A DNA stretch of 64,000 bases from Posidonia oceanica. Lineage: Eukaryota > Streptophyta > Magnoliopsida > Alismatales > Posidoniaceae. Made by a program: the position numbers and the translations under genes. Below the pieces are notes generated by a model that was not told the origin of the DNA, searched no databases, and saw only the letters and a list, made by a program, of their open reading frames with translations. The stretch lies in the NCBI GenBank assembly GCA_037176725.1, contig JAZBRS010000059.1, positions 10,341,001 to 10,405,000 of the forward strand, in the 5' to 3' direction. Shown in pieces: positions 35,992 through 46,822 of the stretch. Position 1 is the first letter of the stretch, and each line of letters starts with the position of its first letter.

Positions 35992-36260
35992 CTCTCTCTC
36001 TCGTGTGGATTGATTTTGATATCATATTAAAGCTGATGTGTCGAGTTAATATCAATTGAATACGAGTGAAGTGGCCCAACATTATATAAAGCAAAAAACG
36101 ATCTCATAATTATATGTTGTGAGAGTGATTGTATCACTTTAGCTCAATGTGATTTTTGCTTCACAACATTGGTAATTTTAAGATACTCGGAGACAGTGCG
36201 ATGTTTGAGAGCATATACGAAAAAAAAGGAAAGTGTACAACTATCGAGGTACAATTATGC
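35493..36260. other. H-protein upstream region
   Basis: Contains the H-protein promoter/5' UTR on the minus strand (CTTC-rich just upstream of the ATG). No other gene is seen. The long CT microsatellite at 35957-36003 lies about 470 bp upstream of the start. Confidence 0.5.
35957..36003. repeat. (CT)n microsatellite
   Basis: About 23 CT/TC dinucleotides with one interruption (CTCG). Confidence 0.95.
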
Positions 36261-36267
36261 TCAACTT

Positions 36268-36391
36268 GTGTGAAAAAGGACCCACATTTCAGCAAGTGTC
36301 TTATGCAATTCAACGAACCTAGACACCCATTGAGGGATCCACCGAATCAGTATTGTGTGAAAAAGGACCCACATTTCAGCAAGTGTCTTGT
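36268..36391 (+). repeat. Two direct copies of a 36-bp unit, 85 bp apart
   Basis: TGTGTGAAAAAGGACCCACA plus the following TTTCAGCAAGTGTCTT occurs at 36268-36303 and at 36353-36388, nearly identical. The segment between copies is unrelated. It lies in an 81-codon chance frame. Confidence 0.85.
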
Positions 36392-36427
36392 GTCAATTTA
36401 AACAAGAACTTCTTGTCTTTTTGAGTT

Positions 36428-37885
36428 TTTACTTAGATTTAGAATAAGAAAAATAAAGAATAAGTAGAAAATAATATTAGTATTATGATAGTATTGTTAT
36501 TCTATTTGGAAGTAATTTTCTTTTAAAGGTGAATAAGTGTGTATAGGAAGATATTCTAATTTAGATGAAAAGTGAAATAAATATCAGAATAAGTGTTGGA
36601 ATAAGTGGAAACATGTAGATTAATAATAATCAACTTGATTATTAAGATATATATCTAATTTAAAATATGTATACATCATATTATATATGTATTAAATTTT
36701 AAACAAAAAATAAACACATTGTATACACATATGTATCAGAATAACTTTATTCCACCATTCTCACGGAATAACTATTATGGAATAAGTAAATCAGAATAAG
36801 AATTACTATTCCGCTTTTATTCCACTTTTTAATTTACCAAATGGAATTGTAATTCCAATTCTGACTTTATTCCTAGCTTTATCCATATTCTAAACAGGGA
36901 CTAAGCTTCTATTTGGATCTAGAATAAGTCTTGGAATAAACCTAGAATAGGAATTACTATTCCGTTTGGTTGTATAAAAATCAGAATAAATTCGGAATAG
37001 TAATTTCTATTCTAATTTATTTATTCCAGAATAACTATTTCGCGAGAAAGGTGGAATAAAGTTATTCCGCTAAGTTATTCTGATACATGTATGTATATGG
37101 TATGTTTATTTTTTGTTTAAATATATATATATATATATGATGGATACATACTTTAAATTAGATATATGTCTTAATAATCAAGTTGATTATTATTAATTTA
37201 TGTATTTTCCACTTATTCCAACATTTATTTTGATACTTATTTTACTTTTTATCTAAATTAAAATATCTTCTTATACACACTTATTCACATTTTAAAAAAA
37301 ATCACTTCTAAACTGAATAGTAATACTATCAGAATACTAATACTACTTTTTACTTATTCCTACTTTTCTTATTCTACATCTAAAGAGGGGCTAAGCCTCT
37401 CCTTAGTTCTAGGAATAGTATCTAGAGTAACTTCAAGACAGGAATTACTATTTCGTTTAGTTGTGTAAAAATCAGAATAAACTCGGAATAATAATTCCTA
37501 TTCCTATTCTGATCTACTTATTCCAGAATAGCTATTCTACGGGAAGGGTGGAATAAAGTTATTCTGCTAAGTTATTCTAATACATGTATGTATACAATAT
37601 GTTTATTTTTTTGTTTAAAATTAATATATATATAATATGATATATACATATTTTAAATTAGATATATATCTTGATAATCAAGTTGATTATTATTAATCTA
37701 CATGTTTTCCGCTTATTTTGATATTTATTCCACTTTTCACTTAAATTAGAATATCTCTTTATACACACTTATTGACCTTTAAAAGAAAATCACTTTCAAA
37801 TTGAATAGCAATACTATCAAAATACTAATATCCTTTTCTACTTATTCTTATTTTTTTATTCTACATCCAAATAGGAGATAAGAAG
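36428..37885. repeat. Cluster of three MITE copies (one inverted, two direct)
   Basis: Three related units of about 470-490 bp: A (about 36428-36900), B (about 36902-37391) and C (about 37388-37885). B and C run in the same direction; A is their reverse complement. Shared words include ATAATCAAGTTGATTATTAT, AGAATAACT and GGTGGAATAAAGTTATTC. Ends carry CTATTTGGATSTAGAATAA in inverted orientation, the usual TIR style of Tourist/hAT MITEs. There is no coding capacity. An AT dinucleotide run is present in B at about 37125-37140. Confidence 0.8.
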
Positions 37886-37899
37886 CTATCTTGAGGTGA

Positions 37900-38000
37900 T
37901 CCCTTGGGGTCATCCGAGTGGTTGGACAATGATCCCACCACTTGAATGGTTGCGGGTTCGAAACCTGACTTTAGCAGTGCAAGCAAAAGAAAAAGCTATC
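37900..38000 (+). repeat. tRNA-derived SINE-like sequence
   Basis: An A-box-like GAGTGGTTGGA (37916-37926) and a perfect B box GGTTCGAAACC (37955-37965), spaced as in tRNA genes, followed by an AAGAAAAAG tail. The sequence cannot fold as a complete tRNA and lacks a terminal stem. It sits directly beside MITE copy C. Confidence 0.5.
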
Positions 38001-38244
38001 TTATCTTCCCTTTGCGGTTTAAGGAGTTCAAATAGGATGATTTATGAAGCTAATTTGAATGTCAAATACTGTATATGACTCAAAAGATCTACAACACTAT
38101 AAATTTGCATGAGCTTAATAAGGTTTTTTTGGAAGTTTGGTAGGGTTATTTATATATTGCGTAGGGGATGAATTTCATGTAGGTGTCTCAGAAAAAAATC
38201 CTATAGCCAAACAACATCAGTTGTTGGATACATCTAACGGCTAA

Positions 38245-38700
38245 AGGGGAGGAGGAAGAGGGGGAGGGGCGACGATGATGTAGACGAGGAGGTAGCGGAG
38301 GAGGAGGGGTGGGGAGGCGGCGGAGGAGGAGGCGGAGGAGCAATGACGGCGGTGGCGGTAGAGGAGGTGGGCAGCGCGTTACATGGGGGAGGCCCTTAGT
38401 ATACAGGGGAGCCTGAAGGAGGCGGAGGAGGAGCGACGGTGGCAGCGGCGGCGGAGGAGGTAGGCAACGCGGTACACGAGGGAGGCCACTGGTACACAGG
38501 AGAGCCCATAGGAGGGGCAGCGATGGCAGTGGCGACGGAGGAGGAGTACGTTGGAGGGACGACAGTGGTGGAGAGGGACGAGGAGGCAATGATGGCAACG
38601 TGTGGGGAGGCAATAGCGAGGAAGAGGAGGACAGAGGCGACAAGGGAGGAGGAAGAGAAGGAGAAGGCGGCGAAAGAGGAGGTGTAGGAGGAGGAGGTAG
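38245..38700. repeat. GC-rich purine minisatellite
   Basis: GGAGGA/GGCGGA-rich DNA with an internal imperfect tandem duplication of about 100 bp (CATGGGGGAGGCCCTTAGTA near 38380 and ACGAGGGAGGCCACTGGTAC near 38475). Open frames through it are compositional artefacts (Pro/Ser/Leu-rich on the minus strand). Confidence 0.8.
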
Positions 38701-38759
38701 AGAGAGAAAAGGATGAGAAATTTTAATCTCAACATTTGATTTGTTTGTAGGTACCAACA

Positions 38760-39740
38760 TATGCATTTTCGTGTATCATGTAAGGTAAATTGAAAGAAGA
38801 TAATTACATAACTACAACATGGCCATGCGCCCCCCGGATCAAGCTCTTAAGTTTGACTTCCTTATTGAGACAGACACTTTTAGGAAAATATTTCTTGTAA
38901 GGGGGCAAATTTGGTGTAGGTGTTTACATATAATATAGTTGTTGACACCTTTTTTAAAATAAATACACAGGAAAAAAAATAACCGTATAGATATATTTAT
39001 TAGATATTTATAAATACATAATAAAATTTTCATTTAAATCAAACAACTATTAACTCTTGATCTAAAGATATTAAAATTCAACATGTTTTGTTAAATTCTA
39101 ACCGTTAAATTTTAGATTGAAAATTAACAGTGAATATAATTCAGATTAGGATGAAACTTTAATACATAGTAGATTATTTTATAAATTAACTAATTATATA
39201 ATTAAATTTTATTTTTAAAAACAAAAAATAAAATAAAAAACTGGTGTCTAAAGGCAAAATTCCTATTGGCACCTACTGTGACCATTTTCTATTCTCGTAA
39301 AAGACATTCTTAAACTTCTATTATGCATAACAGCATAAGCCTCGTACACGAAATGTTCGTCGAGAAGGAAGTGGAGTTTCAGAATTTGGTGCAAGGGAAC
39401 GGGACTCTGGCACAACACAAGGCAATGTTTACAAAGTTGTCTTTGTTTGGTACTGCCTAGTTTGCAAGTGGAGAGAGGCAAGTGAAACGGCTTGTGGAGG
39501 ATTTGGAGTCCTATATATGTTAACATAATATTCTATTGCTTGGAGCTAAAACGCTAATAGTATACAACAAGCAACTTATATTCATTTGTTGGAGCTCAGG
39601 CTCAACAAGTATATGGCAATTGTCTATGTCCGAACTTAGGGTTGGGTGTTGATGGAAGCTTATCTTCCTTCATGAAGCATTTGAAGAACAACCCAATAGT
39701 AGAGGTTTGTTAAACAAGTGAGAGCCACAAAAGTACATAT
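38760..39740. other. AT-rich non-coding stretch
   Basis: No gene or defined transposon end recognised between the GC-rich minisatellite and the copia LTR. Confidence 0.4.
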
Positions 39741-40550
39741 TGTTAGAATTTGAATGTTATTTTAAATTTTAAATTAATATGTTCTTTTCAATTTTAAAGA
39801 TATTTAATATGGTCAATGTGGTTTGAATTTGTCGGTTGAAGATTCTTTGTGTTGTTGCCGTTTCGGTGGAGTGTTTGTTGCAGGTATATAGCATATTTTT
39901 ATTTGAAAAACAACTTCTAGGCAGAAACAGACGTTCGCCAGAAGGTGCGTCAAACACAGAGAATTTTCGAACGTCCAGTGCAGACGTTCGCTAAAGATGC
40001 ATTTTAAGTTAGAGAATTTTCTAACGTCCGCTGTAGACGTCTGTTGGAAGGCTCTAAAGATTAATGGACGAACGAACGTCTGTGTGGATGTCTGCTTCGA
40101 GGTGCAGATGCCAGATTTCTTTTAATAACAACTATTTTTCTTGCAGATCTATAAATAGACATCTATGACTTCTCAAGACTTATTATTCCAAAATCTACTT
40201 CTCTATCTTTGTGCTCTTTTGATCTAAATTTTTTTATATTCTTTGTAAAGTGAGGGTGTGCTTCGATCTTTCAACGTGTGAAGGATTCTATAAGAAGTGT
40301 AAAAGGATTCTTCTCCACCCATTAAAGAGAGAAATGTAGTGAAACTTCACCAGGTAGTGGTGCGTGGTGAATGGAGTAGGACGGTATCCGAACCAGTATA
40401 AAGTTCTCTGTGTATTCTTGTGTAAATGATCTTGTGTGGTCAATGATTGCATATATCTTGGTGAGATCTTTTTAATTAATAGATAAATCGATTGATTTTT
40501 TACATCAACTTTATACTCTATTTACCCCCTCTAGAGTAATCGATCATATA
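39741..40550 (+). repeat. 5' LTR of a copia element
   Basis: Starts TGTTAGAATTTG at 39741 and ends near TCTATTTACCCCCTCTAGAG...GATCATA. It is followed at 40551 by ATTAGTATCAGAG, close to the tRNA-iMet primer-site consensus. Length is about 810 bp. The partner 3' LTR is not in the window. Confidence 0.65.
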
Positions 40551-40639
40551 ATTAGTATCAGAGTCTTGTTATTTGTTATTTGTTCTTTCTGTGATTTTTA
40601 TCAATTTTTGCTGGTTTTTATGGTTGCACTGGTTTTTGC

Positions 40640-40956
40640 TACCTTCGCTGAAAGTCATTGTACTACTAGGCCTCCTTTGTGATAAATCTAAGTATAGTTT
40701 TTGGAAACCTAGAATAATGATATATTTGCAATCTTTGGATTTTAAGCTTTGGAATGTTGTTAATAATAAGTATTCTCTGTCTTCTACAGATTTTAATATT
40801 TGAGATGAAATATCTAAAAAGAAAACTAATCTTAATGCTAAAGCTATGAATGCATTATATTGTTCTCTAGATAAGAATGAATTTACAAGAATTTCTACAT
40901 GTATTTCTGCATATGAAATGTCGCATATTCTAGAAGTTACTCATGAAGGTACTAGT
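40640..40956 (+). pseudogene. Truncated copia gag stub
   Basis: Encodes YSFWKPRIMIYLQSLDFKLW..V, a stop at 40801-40803, then LNAKAMNALYCSLDKNEFTR and [10 protein letters not shown], the same gag block as the element at 25.1 kb. It is cut at 40956 by the start of a Tat-type LTR; the remainder of this element is not seen in the window. Confidence 0.8.
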
Positions 40957-41250
40957 TGTAGACACTCTGATTTTGTAGTCATTCGTCGGTAGTTTTCTCC
41001 TAAGGAATGTGTTCGACCGTGGCAGCCCCCACCTATTCACTAAACCCAAACCTAAGCTCCCACCAATCCAAAACCAAACCTAAACCCAAGCCTTATCCAA
41101 AACCAAGCCTAGACCCAAGTCTTATCCAAATCCAAGCCTTAACCCAACCAAAAAAATCCAAAAACCACCCACAGCCTACTCTGGCTCGTAGGACGCCAAG
41201 TCTCCAAGCGTCTTACATAAGACGCTGGAGATGATAGCGTCTTACACCAT
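40957..41250 (+). repeat. Tat-type LTR fragment A0 (start only)
   Basis: Begins TGTAGACACTCTG inside the copia gag stub. It contains the family's CCTAAACC-rich tract (about 41030-41165) and GCGTCTTACATAAGACGC palindromes. It is interrupted by the next LTR start at 41251. Possible continuation lies in 44.1-46.8 kb, where the same palindromic words recur. Confidence 0.6.
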
Positions 41251-41541
41251 TGTAGACACCTCGTTTCAGCAAATGGTCGTTGGTGGATTTCTCTGGAAGC
41301 TTGCTCGGATCGTGGCATGGCGGACTTGAACCCCCAACCTAGACCTAAACCCTCCAACCTAAACCCAAACCCTTATCCAGACCTAAACCCCACCTAAGCC
41401 TACCCAATCCTAAACCTAAACCTTACCTAAGCCTTAACCTAAACCAACCCTAAAAAATCCCATAAAAGCACTCCAAAATCCTCTTTGGGCTGTTGGACAC
41501 TGCTTGAGCCAGCGTTTTATGTAAGATGCTAGGAATGACAG
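41251..41541 (+). repeat. Tat-type LTR A1, left part
   Basis: TGTAGACACCTCGTTTCAGC followed by TCGTTGGTGGATTTCTCTGG aligns closely with the start of the LTR at 46823. A degenerate CCTAAACC tract follows (41331-41460). It is interrupted at 41542 by a solo LTR and continues at 44127. Confidence 0.7.
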
Positions 41542-44126
41542 TGTAGTAATCCTGAAAATCGGCATGTCCATGCACGATGTCAAAGCTCGCGTGTACCGAC
41601 CGATAGTAGGTCACTATTAGTGGGTGGATTTGAGAAAGGAAACTCTACTCGAAAACACCAAAGAAAGAGGAAAAACAAAGATAAAGCAAATACAGAGTCA
41701 TCACCTAGTCTATTAAATCAGGAGACTAGGAAAATCGGGGAAATGCATGAAAAACATGCAAAAGGATGTAATGCTATGCAATGATATGACTCGTGCCTAG
41801 GATGAGGGCATAATGGTCATTGCGGGCCAAGAGAAAGGGTAAGGACTTTTGTTACGTACGGGGAAGGTGTTAGGCACCCCTGATACGTCCGGAATTGGTC
41901 TTTCTAGGCTTCTCGCTCACATATGCAGGAATGTCAGCAATTGCTTGCCTTTACTGTATGCCCGAGGAGCGAGAGATGCTATGAATGCCTAATGAATGCT
42001 TAAACTTGCTTAATATGTCATGATGCATGAGTGAAATTAAACGTGGAGTCTATGTGTTCAGCAGCACTGCCAGTGTTCCAAACCAGGCGTACCCTGGTTC
42101 GTAAGAACTCCAGACAGTAAGCATCATCACCTTAATGCAATGCAGGCGGAAAACAAAATAGCGGATAAACCATGCAATGCAAAGCGACATGCGACATGGG
42201 TTTGTAAATGATGCAAGTTTTGAAAACATGGTAGAAATCTGATTAAAGCGAAAATGCAGTAAAGCGATGATAAACAGGCTCGGGAAGTAAATCTGTAAAC
42301 AGGTGAGCGGAAAGAACAAGATGCAAAGTGGCAAACAAGGGTGGCTCGGCCACTGTCTGAACTGTAAGCCTGGTTGCCGCCCTGAGCGGCAGCAGTGCAT
42401 GTCGCCGGTGAGATCGGCGAAGCACATGGTGCCTGTCAGAGCAGCAACTGAACCCAGTTGCCGGTGTGAGCAGCATCTGAGCTTGTCGCCTGGGACATTG
42501 GTGACGAAGGCATGCACAGTGTTTCCAAACAGTGACCTTCATGGCCGAAAATAAGCTAGCTAAATGATGCGAAATGGCAAACTAAATGCATGAACATGTA
42601 GATGGCATAATCAGGAATACAAGCATGCAAATAAACTACAAAATGGATGCCTAAGTCGCAAGATACGACGGTCCAAAGATTGGTCGGAGGAACGGCCAAG
42701 AGTTGCAGGTGAGTCGCCGGTGTTAGCGGCGGCTGCACTGCAACTCGGGCTTTCCAAATAGCCAAGTTTGGGACCAAATCAGGAACCCATGGCTATGCAA
42801 AATGGAAATTTAAATATGCAATCATGAAGAGCAAACATCCACGATCACAGACATGCAAAAAGAAAATAAAATGGAGCTCTGGTCGGCCGGAGCGGCGGCC
42901 CAAAGTCCGGTAAGCCAGCAGACGGAGGTGCAGGTCAGTCGTCGATTATTGCAGCGCCTAACCTGGCAATCCTCCGGTGTCAGAGAAGAAGGCCAACGAC
43001 GGCAGTTAAGCTACGATAAAATACAAATAACTATCTAAAAAGCATGCATGGTATGATACGAAGCTGATGGAGGAGTTGCTCACCTGTGGGGATGCACGGT
43101 CGTGCCCCCTGACCTAGCTCACTGGAGTGCGACGGCGTGGAGGTTGCTGCGGCACTGGAGGCAACGGCGGGTGCTCGGATTGATTGGGCTGCGTTCATGG
43201 TGACCAGGAGATGGTGTGCACGGAGTTTGGCACCACGGGGTGGCTTCTGGCAATGTTGGCCGGTGGCGACAAGAAGGAGCAGCTGCGGGGTCGTTGCGGC
43301 GGTCCGGGATGCGAAATAGGGGTTTGAATGGCTTGGGAGGAAGTTGGGGTGTGTGGGAGTGTTTCTGGATTGCTCAATTGCGCTCCGGTTTGAAAAATCG
43401 GGGTCTGTGAGAGTGAGCACCGGCCATGGGTTTAGGCGGCGGTGGAGGATTTTGTTGGGTTGGTTGCTTCTGCACACGAGGACGGCGAGTGCAGTGAGGG
43501 GTGTGAGAGCAGGAAGAGGGCCGGCTTTGGTAGGGAAGTAAGTAGGGAAGAGAACGGAAGTAACTGCGGGTGCAAGTCGAGGATGAGGAAGTCATCGATG
43601 GCAGGCTGCCGGCGAAGGCAGTGGAAGGAAATATGAGGGGCAAGTGGCCAGTGAGATGAGTAAGTGCGGCCAGAGAAGTAAGTGGGTATTGGCGGCTAGC
43701 AGGTGGCCGGGAGTGGGTGAGTAAGTGGCTGAGGGGATGGGTGGCAGGAGGCGGTGATCGGTAGCGGCCATGGCAGTGAGGCTTGGGTGGTGGTTTGAGT
43801 TGTAGTCCAGTCGCCGCTACTCGTGGCGCCAAACTCAGTCGCCACTTAGAGTTGCGACAGAGTCCAGTCGCCTCTGCATGCGGCGCTTGAGTGTGCAACT
43901 CAGTAGACTGGGCTGCTATTGGGCTTGTGTTGGGCTAAGGCTTGGGTTGTGTCGTGAAATGGGAATTGGATGGTTTTGAGTAGGGTTTGGAATAGGATTT
44001 GGTTTTGGGTTAGTTTGGGTGAAAAGGCTGGTTTTGAGTTTTGGGTGGAAAGGTTTGAATCCACTGCTTCCGAGCTCGTTCCTCCAAGTTTGATCCGCCG
44101 CCAAGTGTCAAATTGGGGTGTCTACA
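41542..44126 (-). mobile_element. Tat-clade solo LTR, inverted, perfect 5-bp TSD
   Basis: 2585 bp. On the minus strand it starts TGTAGACACCCCAATTTG (44126) and ends GGATTACTACA (41542). The direct repeat GACAG flanks it at 41537-41541 and 44127-44131. Its LTR-end half (41640-42030) is the reverse complement of the end of the LTR at 46823-49389, including the AACACCTTCCCC and CTTACCCTTTCTC blocks. No internal sequence remains, so it arose by LTR-LTR recombination. Confidence 0.88.
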
Positions 44127-46822
44127 GACAGCGTCTTATGTTGGACGCTATGTCAGCCAGCGTCTTATGTAGGACGTAGCTTAGTTAAGCATCCTACGTG
44201 CCAGGACTGACAGAGCTTTGTCCTGAGCTCCCATGCCAGCCCACGACCTCCGCTTGACTTTCATTGCCTCTGACACCTCCCACGACCTTGCTTCTGTAGA
44301 TATCTTATATTCGCATTTCTGAAAGTTCTTCTGAGGATAGAAGCCTGGAGGCGCCCCAAATCTCGTGCCTAAGTTTTGATAACACGTCTTCCAGATGTTC
44401 CTTGATTTCTTCAAAGCATCACTTGATTCTACCGAGACTCAGGTTGTTGGCTGTGGCAGAGCTAACTCACTCAGGCTCGTGGTAAGTCCGAGTACCCTGG
44501 GTATCCTTTACTTCTACTCAGATTTGTTGCAGATTTGAGTTAACAGAGATGCCTTCTTGATTTCATAGACTATCTGTAGTTTCCCGGCCTTCTATCTTGT
44601 TTTCTCTGGCCAAAACCCAAAAATTAGAGCTAGAAATGACCTAAGCTTGCTAGTTGCCAGCTGGAGAGGTGACTCAGCTAGTTGCTAGCTGGAGAGGTGA
44701 CTCGGGCAGTTGCCAGCTATGCAGGCGTCTAAGTCAGTTGCCAATAGTAGAGGTGGCCAATTTAGCTGCCATCTGTGGAGGCAACCCACTTAGATGCTAA
44801 CTCAAACGGCGACTAAGCGATCGTGGACTGCAGTGGATGTCCCCCACGATCCTCAACCATTAGGTGCCAGCTCAACCGGCGACTAATGATTGTGGCTCCT
44901 TTGAACCGCTTTTCCACGGTTATTTCCCACGACCCCCTTGATCGTTAGGTGCCAATTCAATCGGCGACTAATAGTCATGACCTCGTTCCCGGGTTTTTCA
45001 CATTTGACTGGGTGGTTGCTAGCCTTAGTCGCAAACTCAACCGGCGACTAACCCTAACTGCCAATTTTCTTCTAGAATCTTCCTAAATGTGAACCACCCA
45101 TGCCCTTGAGCCTATAAATAGACCCCTACGTCTGTGCTTAGGGGGGGTCAGAATTTTTGAGAGAGGAATTCATCTTGGGAGAGAGTTCAAAGAGTCCCCA
45201 GTGAGATTTCCTTTGAGAGCCACATTCAGAAAGTGTTAGGGTTTTCAATCCAGAAATCCTAGCATCCATTTTCAAGAGGGAAACCTAGTTCCTATCTTTG
45301 ATCCCAGAGATCTTGAGCTAAGCCGGAGCTCTGACCGTGCCTCTACTTCCTTACTCCACTGCATACAGCACGAGGGTGAAGGGAGTATCCCATTCTAATC
45401 TACCTTTTTACTTCATTTTTTTGCATTCCTTAACATAAGACCCATAGCATATGCATGCGGGGAACAACCCTCGGTTAGTATTAGATTTATTTGCTTATGT
45501 TATTTTCTGTTTCTTTTTGTTAACATTTACTACACTCGAACTAATTTAGGTCTTTTTCATTTTGTTTTGAAGGGAAGGAAAATGATCACGTAACACGAGG
45601 GAGCCGCTAGACGACATCCAGCCGTCGATCTAGTGGTCCGAGGACTCGCATCTTCATAATCTCCCCCAGGTGTCTTGTCTACCCAAAGGCGAGTGGCGAT
45701 CACACAAAGTTATCGACGTAGTGGAAGCGCCAACATCTTCTTAAGCACCCCCCCAAATCCACATCCACAGCTTCCATGCCACCCTACCCTGCCACGACCT
45801 CCCCACCTTGCCCTGCCACAAGACTTCTTATGCGAGCTTGACCAAGAACAAGGAGGAGGATCGACAAGCCATTCCACACAGCCACACCCAATTCCGAGAG
45901 AGCCAGAGTGTCCAGCCTCCTCCGAGCGAACCTGAGCATTCCCCCGCGTGTGAGAGGATCCCCGAGCATCCCCCCACCAACGCCAGCAAGCTTCGAGGCA
46001 CACCTCTGGCCGCTCCACAGGTAAATTTGCTTCCCCACTAGCGTAGGAACGCCTTGCGGTAGTTGTACATTCCATTTTTGCATGTAATCCACATGCATTC
46101 CACCTAGTTTAAGTCGCATCCCGGAGTTTGGCGATGGGTTCGCTGCCCGCACAAGGCCGACGGCCTGTGAGTGTGTGGTAGCCCCCGTCTCGGCTGTCGT
46201 GGCTTGCTCGAGGTCACAGGAACCTTCCCGGTCCTCTTCCTCCTCTGTCTGACCTACCTGAGCTGTCCTTTGAGCTCCTGGCCGTCTCAACGACCGGTGA
46301 TGCATGCAGCCGCCAGCGATCATCGGGCGGAGGTGGGGTAGGGACAGTGGCCGTTTCCTCTCACCTTCATTGCATCCCTCACTCCTCCCTCATCCTTGTG
46401 AAGCTTCACAGCTGAGCTTCATGGGTCTTCGACCTCTCCGATGGTTGGAAATCCACTGAACTCCGGTGGCAATAGGGGGAGGATGGGTGGAACGATTCAC
46501 ACACCCATTTCATGCACCAATTACATGGTTTTGCTTGTCATTGCATGCTCTTGCTTATGGGATAGTTAATTTTCCATTTTGAATCGATTTGGATGCTGGA
46601 TCATGCACTGAAGTTCCCTAACCTGTAAGATGCTGGAACTCGTGCGTCTTACGTAAGACGCATCGTTTCTCAACGTCTTACACCCCTATTTGCATTTTTG
46701 AAGACTGTTATCTCTTTTCGCAAATGAGATTTAATGTTTTATGAGATCTGAAACATGGTATGCACGTTTATCATAGATTCATGCATATCTAGTTAGATCT
46801 TGTGTTAATCTCGCTTAGGATT
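44127..46822 (+). repeat. Tat-type LTR A1/A0 remainder
   Basis: Continuation of LTR sequence after the solo LTR: GCGTCTTATG palindromes, a run of GGCGACTAA-type words (44813-45046), a TATA box at 45113-45120, then TTAGGGGGGGTCAGAATTTT and AGAGAGG leader-like sequence. Further right are C-rich low-complexity DNA (45.7-46.0 kb) and more GCGTCTTACGTAAGACGC near 46650. I cannot fix where A1 ends and A0 resumes. Open frames here are not convincing genes. Confidence 0.5.
45113..45120 (+). promoter_or_regulatory. TATA box of Tat-type LTR
   Basis: TATAAATA, followed about 30 bp later by the GGGGGGTCAGAATTTTTGAG block, which recurs after the TATA box of the inverted LTR at 60.9 kb. This placement fits the U3/R boundary. 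Confidence 0.55.

Noticed and set aside
37900..37980. Possible tRNA-Ser gene
   Set aside because: A and B boxes are present but I could not form an acceptor stem or a long variable arm; called SINE-like instead.
38188..38766. 192-codon Pro/Ser/Leu-rich minus-strand ORF
   Set aside because: Product of the GGAGGA minisatellite; purely compositional.
43374..43898. 174-codon ORF in the inverted solo LTR
   Set aside because: Long open frames here follow from GC-rich LTR sequence; no homology recognised and the segment is an LTR with a target duplication.
45784..46323. 179-codon minus-strand ORF
   Set aside because: Opposite strand of LTR DNA, Gly/Arg/Glu-rich, no recognisable domain.
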